Shown here: positions 1-7,377 of the stretch, in pieces
How positions within the stretch are numbered: position 1 is the first letter of the stretch
How the letters are laid out: the number at the start of each line of letters is the position of its first letter
NCBI RefSeq assembly: GCF_900101895.1
Contig: NZ_FMVF01000005.1
Span: 66,463 to 130,462 of the forward strand
Direction: 5' to 3'
DNA length: 64,000 nt
Source of the DNA: Flavobacterium caeni
Lineage (GTDB): Bacteria > Bacteroidota > Bacteroidia > Flavobacteriales > Flavobacteriaceae
The notes under the pieces: model-generated
Database searches by the model: none
What the model saw: only the letters and a program-made list of their open reading frames with translations
Told to the model about the DNA's origin: nothing
Program-made: the position numbers and the translations under genes

Positions 1-6
1 GTTACA

Positions 7-47
7 CTTTGCGGACTTTGCGCAAACTTTGCGGCCTTTGTGGTTAA
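7..47. repeat. CTTTGCG octamer-like tandem repeat
   Basis: Four imperfect copies of CTTTGCGG/CTTTGTGG follow one another in the first 47 bases, just downstream of the leftward gene that ends at 44. The same unit appears twice upstream of carA at about 46964-46979. Short direct repeats of this kind are common between genes in flavobacteria (recollection). No function can be read from it. Confidence 0.6.
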
Positions 48-613
48 CTTCCAAAACGGTAATGACCTGTCATCGGATACTTGAACAAACAATCCTCGAG
101 TACTTGCCCGGCCCCGATGTTGTGCACCACCAACGGCGTGCCGCGGGCCGATTTTTTGTGTGTCACAATACCTATGTGGGGCAGTTTGCCGTCCACCATC
201 CAGGTAACCAGATCACCCGGTTTGTAATCGGCGGGATTGGCCGTGGTCGCTAGTTTTTTTCCGAACCGTGTGAAGAACACCTGCAAATTGGGCACCCGGC
301 GGTGATCGATGTTGCGGTCGGGGCGGCGCAATCCCCAAATCTTCGGGTACAGGCCAAAATGCGCGGTCATATCCAAATGCACTTCTTTTTGCACGTCGAT
401 CCCCATTTTTCGATAGGCACGGACGACCACATCGGTACACACGCCTTTGTTGGCGGGCACATCGCCGTTTGGGTAGGGGATGGCAAAGTACGAACCGTCG
501 TAGGTAACCTTTGTTTTGGTCAGCCCAATGGCGGCTTCCGATAGTCTGTCGTAAAAACCGTCTGGGGCAAAAAACGACAGAAAAACTGTAATGGCGATCG
601 GCAGGATTTTCAT
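44..613 (-). CDS. DUF1287 family exported protein
   Basis: This 189-residue protein begins with a hydrophobic segment (residues 1-16) that looks like an uncleaved or poorly defined export signal. The start at 613 is preferred because the upstream in-frame Met would place charged residues before that segment. The DUF1287 landmarks appear in order: GDVPANKGVCTDVVVRAYR, LDMTAHF, PDRNIDHRRVPN, PGDLVTW, PHIGIV and VHNIGAG. The invariant Cys after GV and the His in PHIGIV suggest a papain/NlpC-like arrangement; this is inference, and no substrate is known. The gene lies alone, divergent from radC, with about 60 bp between the two starts. Length is normal for the family. Confidence 0.85.
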   Translation of the reverse strand: MKILPIAITVFLSFFAPDGFYDRLSEAAIGLTKTKVTYDGSYFAIPYPNGDVPANKGVCTDVVVRAYRKMGIDVQKEVHLDMTAHFGLYPKIWGLRRPDRNIDHRRVPNLQVFFTRFGKKLATTANPADYKPGDLVTWMVDGKLPHIGIVTHKKSARGTPLVVHNIGAGQVLEDCLFKYPMTGHYRFGS

Positions 614-676
614 AATTTGGCCTGGGTTGTTTAGATAACGCAACGCCCGTCCTGCAAATTATACGCCTTTAAGATT

Positions 677-1372
677 ATGTCCGAACACACGCCTTTCCCG
701 ATCCGCCAATGGTGCGAAGATGACCGTCCGCGCGAGAAATTATTGCTCAAGGGCAAATCGATCCTGACCGACGCCGAACTGCTCGCCATTTTGATCGGGT
801 CGGGCAGCCGCAACGAATCGGCGGTGGGATTGGGCCAGCGCATCCTGCTTTCGGTGGGCAACAATCTGGCGGCATTGGGTAAGCTATCGGTTGCGCAACT
901 GATGCAATTCAGGGGAATTGGCGAGGTCAAGGCGCTCACGATTGTCGCGGCGGTTGAACTTGCGCGACGTCGCAGGATGTCTGAATCGGCCGCGCTCACA
1001 CAAATCCAATCGAGCCAAAGTGTTTTTGAACTCATGCAACCCGTTATCGGCGATTTGCCGCACGAGGAATTCTGGATCATCTACCTGAACAACGCCAACC
1101 GCGTCATCGGCAAGAGCCAGCTCAGCAAGGGCGGTATCACAGGCACGCTCGTAGATGTGCGGCTGGTGTACAAGACCGCGCTCGAGTTGGGCGCCACGGG
1201 CATCATTTTGAGCCACAACCATCCGTCGGGTGCGCTCAAACCAAGCGAATCGGACCGGCAAATCACGCGCAAGCTCAAACTCGCTGGCGAGCATCTCGAC
1301 ATCAAGGTGCTCGACCATGTGATTGTCACCGAATCGGGTTGGCTCAGTTTTGCCGACGAAGGGTTGCTCTAG
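677..1372 (+). CDS. radC: RadC/UPF0758 family JAB-domain protein
   Basis: The 231-residue protein has an N-terminal helix-hairpin-helix-like region (about residues 20-100, including LMQFRGIGEVKA) and a C-terminal JAB/MPN metalloprotease fold. The JAMM motif is complete: HNHPSGALKPSESD gives His180, His182 and Asp193, with an acidic residue upstream in HEEFWIIYLN. RadC was once thought to be a DNA repair protein. Its biochemical role is still unsettled, although the metal site predicts a peptidase-type hydrolase. It is followed after 46 bp by the YjjG-like gene in the same direction. Length and domain order are typical of the housekeeping form rather than the truncated plasmid or phage form. 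Confidence 0.95.
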   Translation: MSEHTPFPIRQWCEDDRPREKLLLKGKSILTDAELLAILIGSGSRNESAVGLGQRILLSVGNNLAALGKLSVAQLMQFRGIGEVKALTIVAAVELARRRRMSESAALTQIQSSQSVFELMQPVIGDLPHEEFWIIYLNNANRVIGKSQLSKGGITGTLVDVRLVYKTALELGATGIILSHNHPSGALKPSESDRQITRKLKLAGEHLDIKVLDHVIVTESGWLSFADEGLL

Positions 1373-1418
1373 CAAAATTTTGTGATTTTGGTAACGTGCA
1401 AAAGCGTATTTTTGGGGC

Positions 1419-2102
1419 ATGGAAACCATCACCGACGTATTTTTTGACCTCGACCACACGCTTTGGGATTTTGAAAGAAATTCGGCGTTGGCCTTTGCGG
1501 CGATTTTCGAAAAACACGCGATACAGGTGCCGCTCGATGAATTCCTGACGCACTATGTGCCCATCAACCTTAAGTATTGGAATTGGTACCGCGACGAAAA
1601 GGTCACGCGCGAGCAATTGCGCTACGGGCGTTTCAAGGATGCTTTCGATTTGGCGGGTTATGCCATAGACCGCGACACCATCGACTTGCTTTCGGACGAT
1701 TACATTGCGCATTTGCCGATCTACAACCACCTGTTCGACGGGACCATCGCGCTGCTCGATTATCTGAAACCCAAATACCGTTTGCACATCATCACCAACG
1801 GGTTCTCGGAAGTGCAAAGGCGCAAGATCGACAATGCGAACATTGGGCATTATTTTACGACCATCACCGATTCTGAAATGGCGGGCGTCAAAAAACCCAA
1901 CCCGATTATTTTCGAGTATGCACTGACGGCGGCCCAAGCCGATCGAAAGACAAGCATCATGATTGGCGATTGTATCGATGCCGACGTGCGCGGGGCGCTC
2001 GGTTGCGGGATCGACGCCATTTTGTTCACCGATGCCCAAACGCAAACCGATCCTTACATCAAACAAATCTCCCATTTATCGGACCTCAAGAACTATTTAT
2101 GA
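1419..2102 (+). CDS. yjjG: YjjG family noncanonical pyrimidine nucleotidase (HAD)
   Basis: This is a 227-residue HAD-superfamily phosphatase. Motif I is FFDLDHTLWDFE with Asp10, Asp12 and Thr14. Motif II is HIITNGFSE, the conserved Lys sits in VKKPNPIIFE, and motif IV is GDCIDADVRG. The helical cap between motifs I and II matches the YjjG type, which dephosphorylates nucleoside monophosphates, including noncanonical pyrimidine nucleotides, and so cleans the pool (family knowledge). The substrate here is inferred. The stop codon overlaps the next start as ATGA at 2099-2102, so the two genes are probably translationally coupled. Confidence 0.88.
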   Translation: METITDVFFDLDHTLWDFERNSALAFAAIFEKHAIQVPLDEFLTHYVPINLKYWNWYRDEKVTREQLRYGRFKDAFDLAGYAIDRDTIDLLSDDYIAHLPIYNHLFDGTIALLDYLKPKYRLHIITNGFSEVQRRKIDNANIGHYFTTITDSEMAGVKKPNPIIFEYALTAAQADRKTSIMIGDCIDADVRGALGCGIDAILFTDAQTQTDPYIKQISHLSDLKNYL

Positions 2103-2827
2103 AAAAGTTAGCCTGTATTGTTTTGCTGGTGTTTTCCGGCCTGTCTTTCGCGCAAAATGTCAGCGATTACCAGTATGTGCTGGTGCCCACCAAGTTTGCG
2201 TTTTCGAAAGAAGTGAACCCATTTGGCATCAGTACGCTGACCAAGGGCCTGCTTGAAAAGTACAAATTCAAGGCTTTTCTGGATACCGATGCCATTCCCG
2301 ACGAAATTCTTCGGTTCAACTGCAACAAGCTTTACGCCGACGTGATCGAAGACAACACCATTACCACCACCAAGCTTTCGATTGTATTGAAAGATTGCAA
2401 AGGTACGGTGGTGTACCAGACGGCACAAGGCAAGAGCCGCACCAAAGAATGGCGCGTGGGCTACAACGAGGCGTTGCGCGATGCGGGCAGATCGTTTGAT
2501 GTGCTGCATTACCATTACAACGGCAAAAATGGTGGCGTAAGCGAAAACGCCGCAACGGCTTTGGTCGTTGAACCCGCGGCGCCGGTTGCGCCGGTCAATC
2601 AAGGCGAAGGGCAGTTGCTTTTTGCCCAGCCCATCGCCAACGGTTTTCAACTGATCGACAGCACGCCCAAGATTGTCATGAAAATCCTCAAGACGGGTGC
2701 CTCGACGGTTTACCTGGCCGAAAAAGAAGCTTTAGAAGGCGTTGTACGCCAGCAAAACGGCCAATGGCTGTTCGAATACTACCAGGCCGGAAAACTCGTC
2801 GCCGAGCCCATTCAAATCAAATTTTAA
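2099..2827 (+). CDS. Conserved secreted protein of unknown function
   Basis: The 242-residue product has a clear Sec signal peptide (MKKLACIVLLVFSGLSFAQ). The ATG at 2099 is chosen because it overlaps the yjjG stop and gives this signal; longer in-frame starts lie inside yjjG. The mature region begins DYQYVLVPTKFAF, contains a predicted alpha/beta segment to about residue 140, a short low-complexity Ala/Pro/Val linker near residues 160-170, and a C-terminal beta-rich part. I do not recognise a named domain. The pattern resembles periplasmic proteins widespread in flavobacteria. It converges on rarA with stop codons overlapping at 2824-2827. Confidence 0.8.
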   Translation: MKKLACIVLLVFSGLSFAQNVSDYQYVLVPTKFAFSKEVNPFGISTLTKGLLEKYKFKAFLDTDAIPDEILRFNCNKLYADVIEDNTITTTKLSIVLKDCKGTVVYQTAQGKSRTKEWRVGYNEALRDAGRSFDVLHYHYNGKNGGVSENAATALVVEPAAPVAPVNQGEGQLLFAQPIANGFQLIDSTPKIVMKILKTGASTVYLAEKEALEGVVRQQNGQWLFEYYQAGKLVAEPIQIKF

Positions 2828-4101
2828 TAACCGTATTTGTCTTTCCAGCGGTTTCTGAGGAATTCGCGCGTACTGTTTTCCCGTGCATTGTTGCCCGGGA
2901 CGTAAAGCGGGGTGTTGCGGATTGCGTCGGGTAGGAACTCCTGCTCGGCGAAATTGTTGTCGTAGCTGTGCGCATATTTGTAATCGTCGCCATAGCCCAA
3001 TTCCTGCATGAGTTTGGTGGGCGCGTTGCGCAAATGCAGCGGCACGGGCAAATCGCCGGTTTGTTTGACCAGTTGTTGCGCCTTGCCGATGGCTTCATAA
3101 CTCGCATTGCTTTTGGGCGACGTGGCCAGGTACACCGCACATTGGCTCAAAATGATGCGGCTTTCGGGGTTTCCGATGACCGATACCGCCTGGAACGTGT
3201 TGTTGGCGATCACCAGTGCGGTAGGGTTGGCGTTGCCGATGTCTTCGCTGGCCAATATCAGCATGCGGCGGGCGATGAATTTGACGTCCTCGCCACCTTC
3301 GATCATGCGCGCAAGCCAGTATACCGCACCATTGGGGTCGCTGCCACGCATCGATTTGATGAACGCCGAGACGATGTCGTAATGCTGTTCGCCCGTTTTG
3401 TCATACAACACCGTGTTTTGTTGTACGATCGAGAACACTTTTTCGTTGGTGATCACCACCGGGCTTTCTGGAGACGCATTGATGACGAGCTCGAAAATGT
3501 TGAGCAATTTTCTGCCGTCGCCGCCCGATAGACGCAACAACGCTTCGGTTTCCTTGAGTTTGATTTTTTTGGTGCGCAGGATTTCGTCGGTTTTCATCGC
3601 GCGCTCGAGCAACGCTTCGAGATCCTGTTTGGAAAAGGCATTGAGGATGTACACCTGACAACGCGACAGTAGCGCGGGAATCACCTCGAAACTTGGGTTC
3701 TCGGTGGTTGCGCCGATGAGTGTGACCCAGCCTTTTTCGACGGCGGCCAGCAACGAGTCCTGTTGCGATTTGCTGAAACGGTGGATCTCGTCGATGAACA
3801 AGATCGGGTTCCTGGCCGTAAACAAGCCACCCGTTTGTTTGGCCTTGTCGATGACTTCGCGGATGTCCTTGACGCCTGAATTGATCGCGCTCAAGATGTA
3901 AAATGGTCGTTTGGACTGTTGCGCGATGATTTGTGCGAGCGTGGTCTTGCCCGTTCCCGGCGGCCCCCAAAAAATCAACGACGGGACGATGCCGTTGCTA
4001 ATTTGCTGCGTGAGCGAGCCACTGGGGCCCACCAAATGCAGCTGGCTGATGTAGTCTTCGAGTTGTTGCGGGCGTATGCGTTCTGCGAGCGGTGCTTCCA
4101 T
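2824..4101 (-). CDS. rarA: Replication-associated recombination protein RarA (MgsA), AAA+ ATPase
   Basis: The 425-residue protein is a clamp-loader-like AAA+ ATPase that acts at stalled replication forks and gaps. Walker A is GPPGTGKT at residues 46-53, Walker B ends in DEIH at 104-107, and a sensor region GATTENPSFE follows. The C-terminal MgsA/RarA domain has its hallmark GSDPNGAVYWLARMIEGGED and ASEDIGNANP. The length is close to that of E. coli RarA (about 447). It is transcribed away from the rhomboid gene across a 125-bp divergent spacer and converges on the upstream secreted-protein gene. It appears intact. Confidence 0.96.
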   Translation of the reverse strand: MEAPLAERIRPQQLEDYISQLHLVGPSGSLTQQISNGIVPSLIFWGPPGTGKTTLAQIIAQQSKRPFYILSAINSGVKDIREVIDKAKQTGGLFTARNPILFIDEIHRFSKSQQDSLLAAVEKGWVTLIGATTENPSFEVIPALLSRCQVYILNAFSKQDLEALLERAMKTDEILRTKKIKLKETEALLRLSGGDGRKLLNIFELVINASPESPVVITNEKVFSIVQQNTVLYDKTGEQHYDIVSAFIKSMRGSDPNGAVYWLARMIEGGEDVKFIARRMLILASEDIGNANPTALVIANNTFQAVSVIGNPESRIILSQCAVYLATSPKSNASYEAIGKAQQLVKQTGDLPVPLHLRNAPTKLMQELGYGDDYKYAHSYDNNFAEQEFLPDAIRNTPLYVPGNNARENSTREFLRNRWKDKYGY

Positions 4102-4126
4102 AGATGGTAAAAATACGACTTTTGAT

Positions 4127-4184
4127 TTTTGTCAAAATTGGATTTCACGTAAATTTATAAACTGACAAAATAGCACGTTTTGTC
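4127..4184. promoter_or_regulatory. Divergent promoter region with repeated TTTTGTC/GACAAAA elements
   Basis: Between the divergent rarA and rhomboid genes, TTTTGTCA (4127-4134) faces TGACAAAA (4163-4170), and a further TTTTGTC (4178-4184) forms a hairpin-sized inverted pair with the middle copy. A box TAAATTTA at 4150-4157 resembles the Bacteroidota -7 element (TAnnTTTG) for the rightward gene. An operator for a shared regulator is possible but unproven. Confidence 0.35.
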
Positions 4185-4226
4185 CCGTGGCTTCCTGTTT
4201 GATAGGCCTGCGCAAAACCAACACTC

Positions 4227-4994
4227 ATGAACGACGATCAATTCAAGTTTTCGGCCTCGGTGATTTTGCTGCCGTTTGCGTTTGTACTGACGCTGTGGCT
4301 GGCATTCTATATAGACATCAAGTTCAACCTCGATGCCGCCGACTGGGGCATTTACCCGCGAACACTCGAAGGTTTACGCGGCGTGGTGTTGAGCCCGTTC
4401 ATTCACGGCAATCTCGAACATTTGTACAACAACACGATTCCGCTGTTGGTGCTTATGGCCGCGTTGCGGTATTTTTACCGCGAGCAATCGTGGGCGGTCA
4501 TCGGCTATGGGATCTTGATTTCGGGGTTGATTACGTGGATCATCGGGCGATCGTCGTTTCACATTGGCGCGAGCGGGTTGATCTATGTGCTCACGGCATT
4601 TATTTTCTTTAAAGGCATCCGTACCAAGCATTACCGGCTTGTAGCGTTGTCGCTTGCCGTGGTCATGGTGTATGGCAGTACGATTTGGTATGTGTTCCCA
4701 GGCATCGAGAAGGAAATTTCATGGGAAGGTCACCTGGCCGGCCTTGTTACCGGTTTTGCGTTTGCGATGCTGTTTAAGACGCCTGATTACCATCGTCCGA
4801 TCAAGTACGATTGGGAACGACCCGATTTTAATCCGGCGGGTGATAAGTTTCTCGAACGGTTTGACGAGAACGGAAATTTTGTGAATTTACCGCCGCCTGA
4901 ACCGGAACCAGAATCAGATGAGTTTGCCGCGTCTCCTGCGGTGAAAATTACATACTTTTTTGTCCCGAAAGAGGAGCGGGACGAGAAGCCCTAG
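4227..4994 (+). CDS. Rhomboid family intramembrane serine protease
   Basis: The 255-residue protein has about six hydrophobic segments between residues 10 and 190 and a hydrophilic C-terminal tail. The catalytic Ser116 lies in GASG (114-117) and the partner His169 in EGHLAG. The conserved loop GNLEHLYNNT (61-70) supplies the His/Asn residues that line the active site. Rhomboids cleave single-pass membrane proteins within the membrane; the natural substrate is unknown. The tail (residues 195-255) is Pro/Glu-rich and presumably cytoplasmic. A structured RNA candidate begins right at its stop codon. Confidence 0.93.
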   Translation: MNDDQFKFSASVILLPFAFVLTLWLAFYIDIKFNLDAADWGIYPRTLEGLRGVVLSPFIHGNLEHLYNNTIPLLVLMAALRYFYREQSWAVIGYGILISGLITWIIGRSSFHIGASGLIYVLTAFIFFKGIRTKHYRLVALSLAVVMVYGSTIWYVFPGIEKEISWEGHLAGLVTGFAFAMLFKTPDYHRPIKYDWERPDFNPAGDKFLERFDENGNFVNLPPPEPEPESDEFAASPAVKITYFFVPKEERDEKP

Positions 4995-5085
4995 CCCCGA
5001 TAGGAGTGGAAATCCTTTTGCTTGCCAAAACGCAGTGACGGCAATCAAAAGATTGAAACGAATAGCGGGAAAAAGCTCCTAAAAA
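4991..5085 (+). ncRNA. Flavo-1-like structured RNA candidate
   Basis: The region after the rhomboid stop has several complementary segments: CCCG (4996-4999) with CGGG (5066-5069), AGGAG (5002-5006) with CTCCT (5076-5080), CTTTTG (5015-5020) with CAAAAG (5046-5051), and TTGCC (5022-5026) with GGCAA (5040-5044). The last two stack into one long hairpin. The first two cross each other, which would make a pseudoknot. The primary sequence (CTAGCCCCGATAGGAG ... AATAGCGGGA) matches my memory of a very common flavobacterial intergenic element, which I associate with the Rfam Flavo-1 motif. The strand is inferred from that memory. Confidence 0.6.
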
Positions 5086-5086
5086 A

Positions 5087-5821
5087 TCAACTGCGCTGAC
5101 GTACGGCTTCGTACAAAAATGCGCCGCAAGCCACCGAAACATTGAGCGAGCCGATGGTGCCGAACATGGGCAATTTGGCTTTTTCGTCTACGATTTTGAG
5201 CACCGATGGGTTGATGCCGCGGTCTTCGCTGCCCATGATGATGGCGACGGGCTCGTTGAAGTTGATGTCGTAAATATTGACGTCGGTTTTTTCGGTGGCG
5301 GCCATGGTTTTGATGCCCGAGCCCTGCAGGTAAAAAATGGCGTCCTTGATGTGTTCGACCTTGCAGATGGGCACGTTGAATACCGCGCCGGCCGAGGTTT
5401 TGACCGTATCGCCGTTGACGGGGGCCGACCCCGATTTTTGCACGATGATGCCATTGACGCCCGTACATTCTGCGGTGCGGATGATGGCCCCGAAGTTGCG
5501 CGCATCCGACAATTGGTCGAGGATGAGCAGCAGCGGCATTTGTCCCGATTCGGTAATTGAATTGACGAGCGATTCGAGGTCGTGGAACGCGATAGGAGAG
5601 ATGGTGGCCACCGCGCCTTGGTGGTTGTGCGACGTGAGCCGGTTGAGTTTTTCGACGGGCACGTAGGAAAAGTTGACATTGGCTTTTTTGATGGCTTTCA
5701 TGAGCTCTTTCATCAAGTCGCCCGCGGCTTCTTTCTGGACGAATACCTTGTCGATGACCGCGCCCGATTGGATGGCTTCGATGATGGCGCGCAGGCCGAA
5801 TATTTGATTGTCTTTTTCCAT
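5087..5821 (-). CDS. rlmB: 23S rRNA (guanosine-2'-O-)-methyltransferase RlmB (TrmH/SpoU family)
   Basis: This 244-residue SPOUT methyltransferase has an N-terminal L30e-like substrate-binding domain (about 1-80) and a C-terminal knotted domain. The three SpoU motifs are NFGAIIRTAECTGVNGI, IIMGSEDRGINPSV and GSLNVSVACGAFLYE. RlmB makes Gm2251 in the 23S rRNA P loop (E. coli numbering). The start at 5821 (MEKDNQIFGLRAI) is preferred over the Met eight codons upstream because the family begins with this segment and the upstream codons lie in the susD terminator T-run. The gene faces the rhomboid gene and its RNA element. Confidence 0.93.
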   Translation of the reverse strand: MEKDNQIFGLRAIIEAIQSGAVIDKVFVQKEAAGDLMKELMKAIKKANVNFSYVPVEKLNRLTSHNHQGAVATISPIAFHDLESLVNSITESGQMPLLLILDQLSDARNFGAIIRTAECTGVNGIIVQKSGSAPVNGDTVKTSAGAVFNVPICKVEHIKDAIFYLQGSGIKTMAATEKTDVNIYDINFNEPVAIIMGSEDRGINPSVLKIVDEKAKLPMFGTIGSLNVSVACGAFLYEAVRQRS

Positions 5822-5834
5822 GGCGCAAAGATAT

Positions 5835-5865
5835 AAAAAAACCACCAGTGGATGCTGGTGGTTTT
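5835..5865 (-). terminator. Rho-independent terminator of the susCD operon
   Basis: A 9-bp stem pairs AACCACCAG with CTGGTGGTT around a short loop. On the minus strand it is followed by a T-run. It lies just past the susD stop and just ahead of the rlmB start. Confidence 0.8.
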
Positions 5866-5886
5866 GTGATATGGAATTTGGTCAAA

Positions 5887-7365
5887 TTAGTCGACGTCCC
5901 AAAACAATCTCGTAGCGAGTTTGTCTCCCCCAATGGCCGAACCTGCGGCATTGTAGTTCGTGGCGTTTAGTGTTTGTTCCAATACTGGGTAAGTGATACG
6001 TTTTGGAACTTGTCCTTCTGCCGCTGCAACCGCGCTTGCCGGAGCTACCAATTGTGGGTAGTCCAATCTTCTGTATGAAGTCCAAGCTTCGAAACCACGG
6101 TTGTAAAGCCCTAACCAGGCCTGCATTCCGATTTTCTCTTGCCAGGTTGCTCCTGCAGTGGCATAGGCCACACTAGGTTGTAACAGATAGGCGTCGGCGT
6201 CGGCTTGCGAACCACCCCAGTATAGGATGGATGCATTGACGGCATTGTTATAGTGACTTGCTGCGGTACCTCCTACAGACCATCCGCGCTCTACAGCTTC
6301 GGCCAAAAGGAACTCGACTTCGATGTAGTTCATGAGGATTCCTTCGAGCGTAGGGTCTAGCAATACGGTATGCTCGGCGTCGCCGTCGGCAGGGTCACCT
6401 GCAGATGAGTACTCAAAAAAGTCTCCACCTTCGGCATATGGGCCACCAATGTAAGCACCGCCGACAGAAGTATAGTAGAGGCCTCTGCGCGGGTCATTAA
6501 CGCCGTTCATGTAGTCAACCAAAGTGTTTGCTGCGATAAAGTCGTAACGACCGCTCGTGACCAAGTCCTCATACAAAGGGTTGGTGTTTGGTTGAACAGA
6601 CAAATATTGCACTGTTGCACTGTCTCCGGTTGATTCAAACACGCCAGAAGCCACTGCTTCTTCGGCGGCTGTTTGTGCAGTTGAAGCCAAACCAGGTGCG
6701 TCGGCAACAGTAATCGCCATACGCAATTTCAGTGAGTTGGCAAATTTGAGCCATTGCGCCATGTCGCCTCCGTAGATGACGTCTGCAGAAAAACTGTCTC
6801 CATCAGGATCGATGTTAGCAATTGCTACATCCAAACGCTCAAACAAATCTGCATAGATGGTTTCGGCATCATCATAAGCTGGTGTCGGATGACCTTCTGC
6901 ATCAAGTGCTTCTGAGTATGGAACATTGCCGAAAATATCGACCAACACACTATAGGTATAGATGTTCAAAGTTTCGATAATTGCCAAGCGATTGTTCTTG
7001 GCCGCTTGTTCTGCTGGGGTTACAGGCTCTTCCAACATTACTGTTTTTTGAGCTTCCTGCAAGTCGCGCAAAACGTCACGGTAAAGTGTACGCCAAGTGT
7101 TATCGCCAATGTTACGTTGCAAAACGTCGTAACGCGATTCGTCCAAATAAGTCGTTTCTGTCCAATGTTGAGAAAACAATCGGAACACGTTGGTGTTCAC
7201 ATTGGTGCTGGTCATGTAGTCGAAGAGGTTCTTTTCGGCGTTGGCAAGCAAAGATTCCGCTGGAACCGACGCCGGATTCTTCGGGTCTACGTTCAAATTG
7301 GTGAGGTCGTCGTTACACGATACCGTGAACGCCATCACCCCTAATATCAAAAATATTCTTTTCAT
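5887..7365 (-). CDS. SusD/RagB family nutrient-binding lipoprotein
   Basis: The 492-residue protein has a lipoprotein signal peptide ending at Cys17 (MAFTVSCNDD), so it should be anchored on the outer membrane. The segment after it, LTNLNVDPKNPASVPAESLLANAEKNL, and the later ANSLKLRMAITVAD match the SusD-like (SusD_2) family, which lids a SusC channel and captures oligomeric substrate. It follows susC after only 12 bp and ends at a strong terminator, so the pair is an operon. No glycoside hydrolase, sulfatase, peptidase or sigma/anti-sigma pair flanks it, so the substrate cannot be guessed from context. Peptides are as possible as glycans. Confidence 0.93.
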   Translation of the reverse strand: MKRIFLILGVMAFTVSCNDDLTNLNVDPKNPASVPAESLLANAEKNLFDYMTSTNVNTNVFRLFSQHWTETTYLDESRYDVLQRNIGDNTWRTLYRDVLRDLQEAQKTVMLEEPVTPAEQAAKNNRLAIIETLNIYTYSVLVDIFGNVPYSEALDAEGHPTPAYDDAETIYADLFERLDVAIANIDPDGDSFSADVIYGGDMAQWLKFANSLKLRMAITVADAPGLASTAQTAAEEAVASGVFESTGDSATVQYLSVQPNTNPLYEDLVTSGRYDFIAANTLVDYMNGVNDPRRGLYYTSVGGAYIGGPYAEGGDFFEYSSAGDPADGDAEHTVLLDPTLEGILMNYIEVEFLLAEAVERGWSVGGTAASHYNNAVNASILYWGGSQADADAYLLQPSVAYATAGATWQEKIGMQAWLGLYNRGFEAWTSYRRLDYPQLVAPASAVAAAEGQVPKRITYPVLEQTLNATNYNAAGSAIGGDKLATRLFWDVD

Positions 7366-7377
7366 CGTCTTTTTTTT

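Noticed and set aside
1344-2075. A 243-codon open frame antisense to yjjG
   Set aside because: No family match, while the sense strand encodes a complete HAD enzyme.
5079-5951. A 290-codon open frame on the minus strand overlapping rlmB
   Set aside because: It is a shifted frame of rlmB with Arg/His-rich composition and no domain; the RlmB frame has all family motifs.
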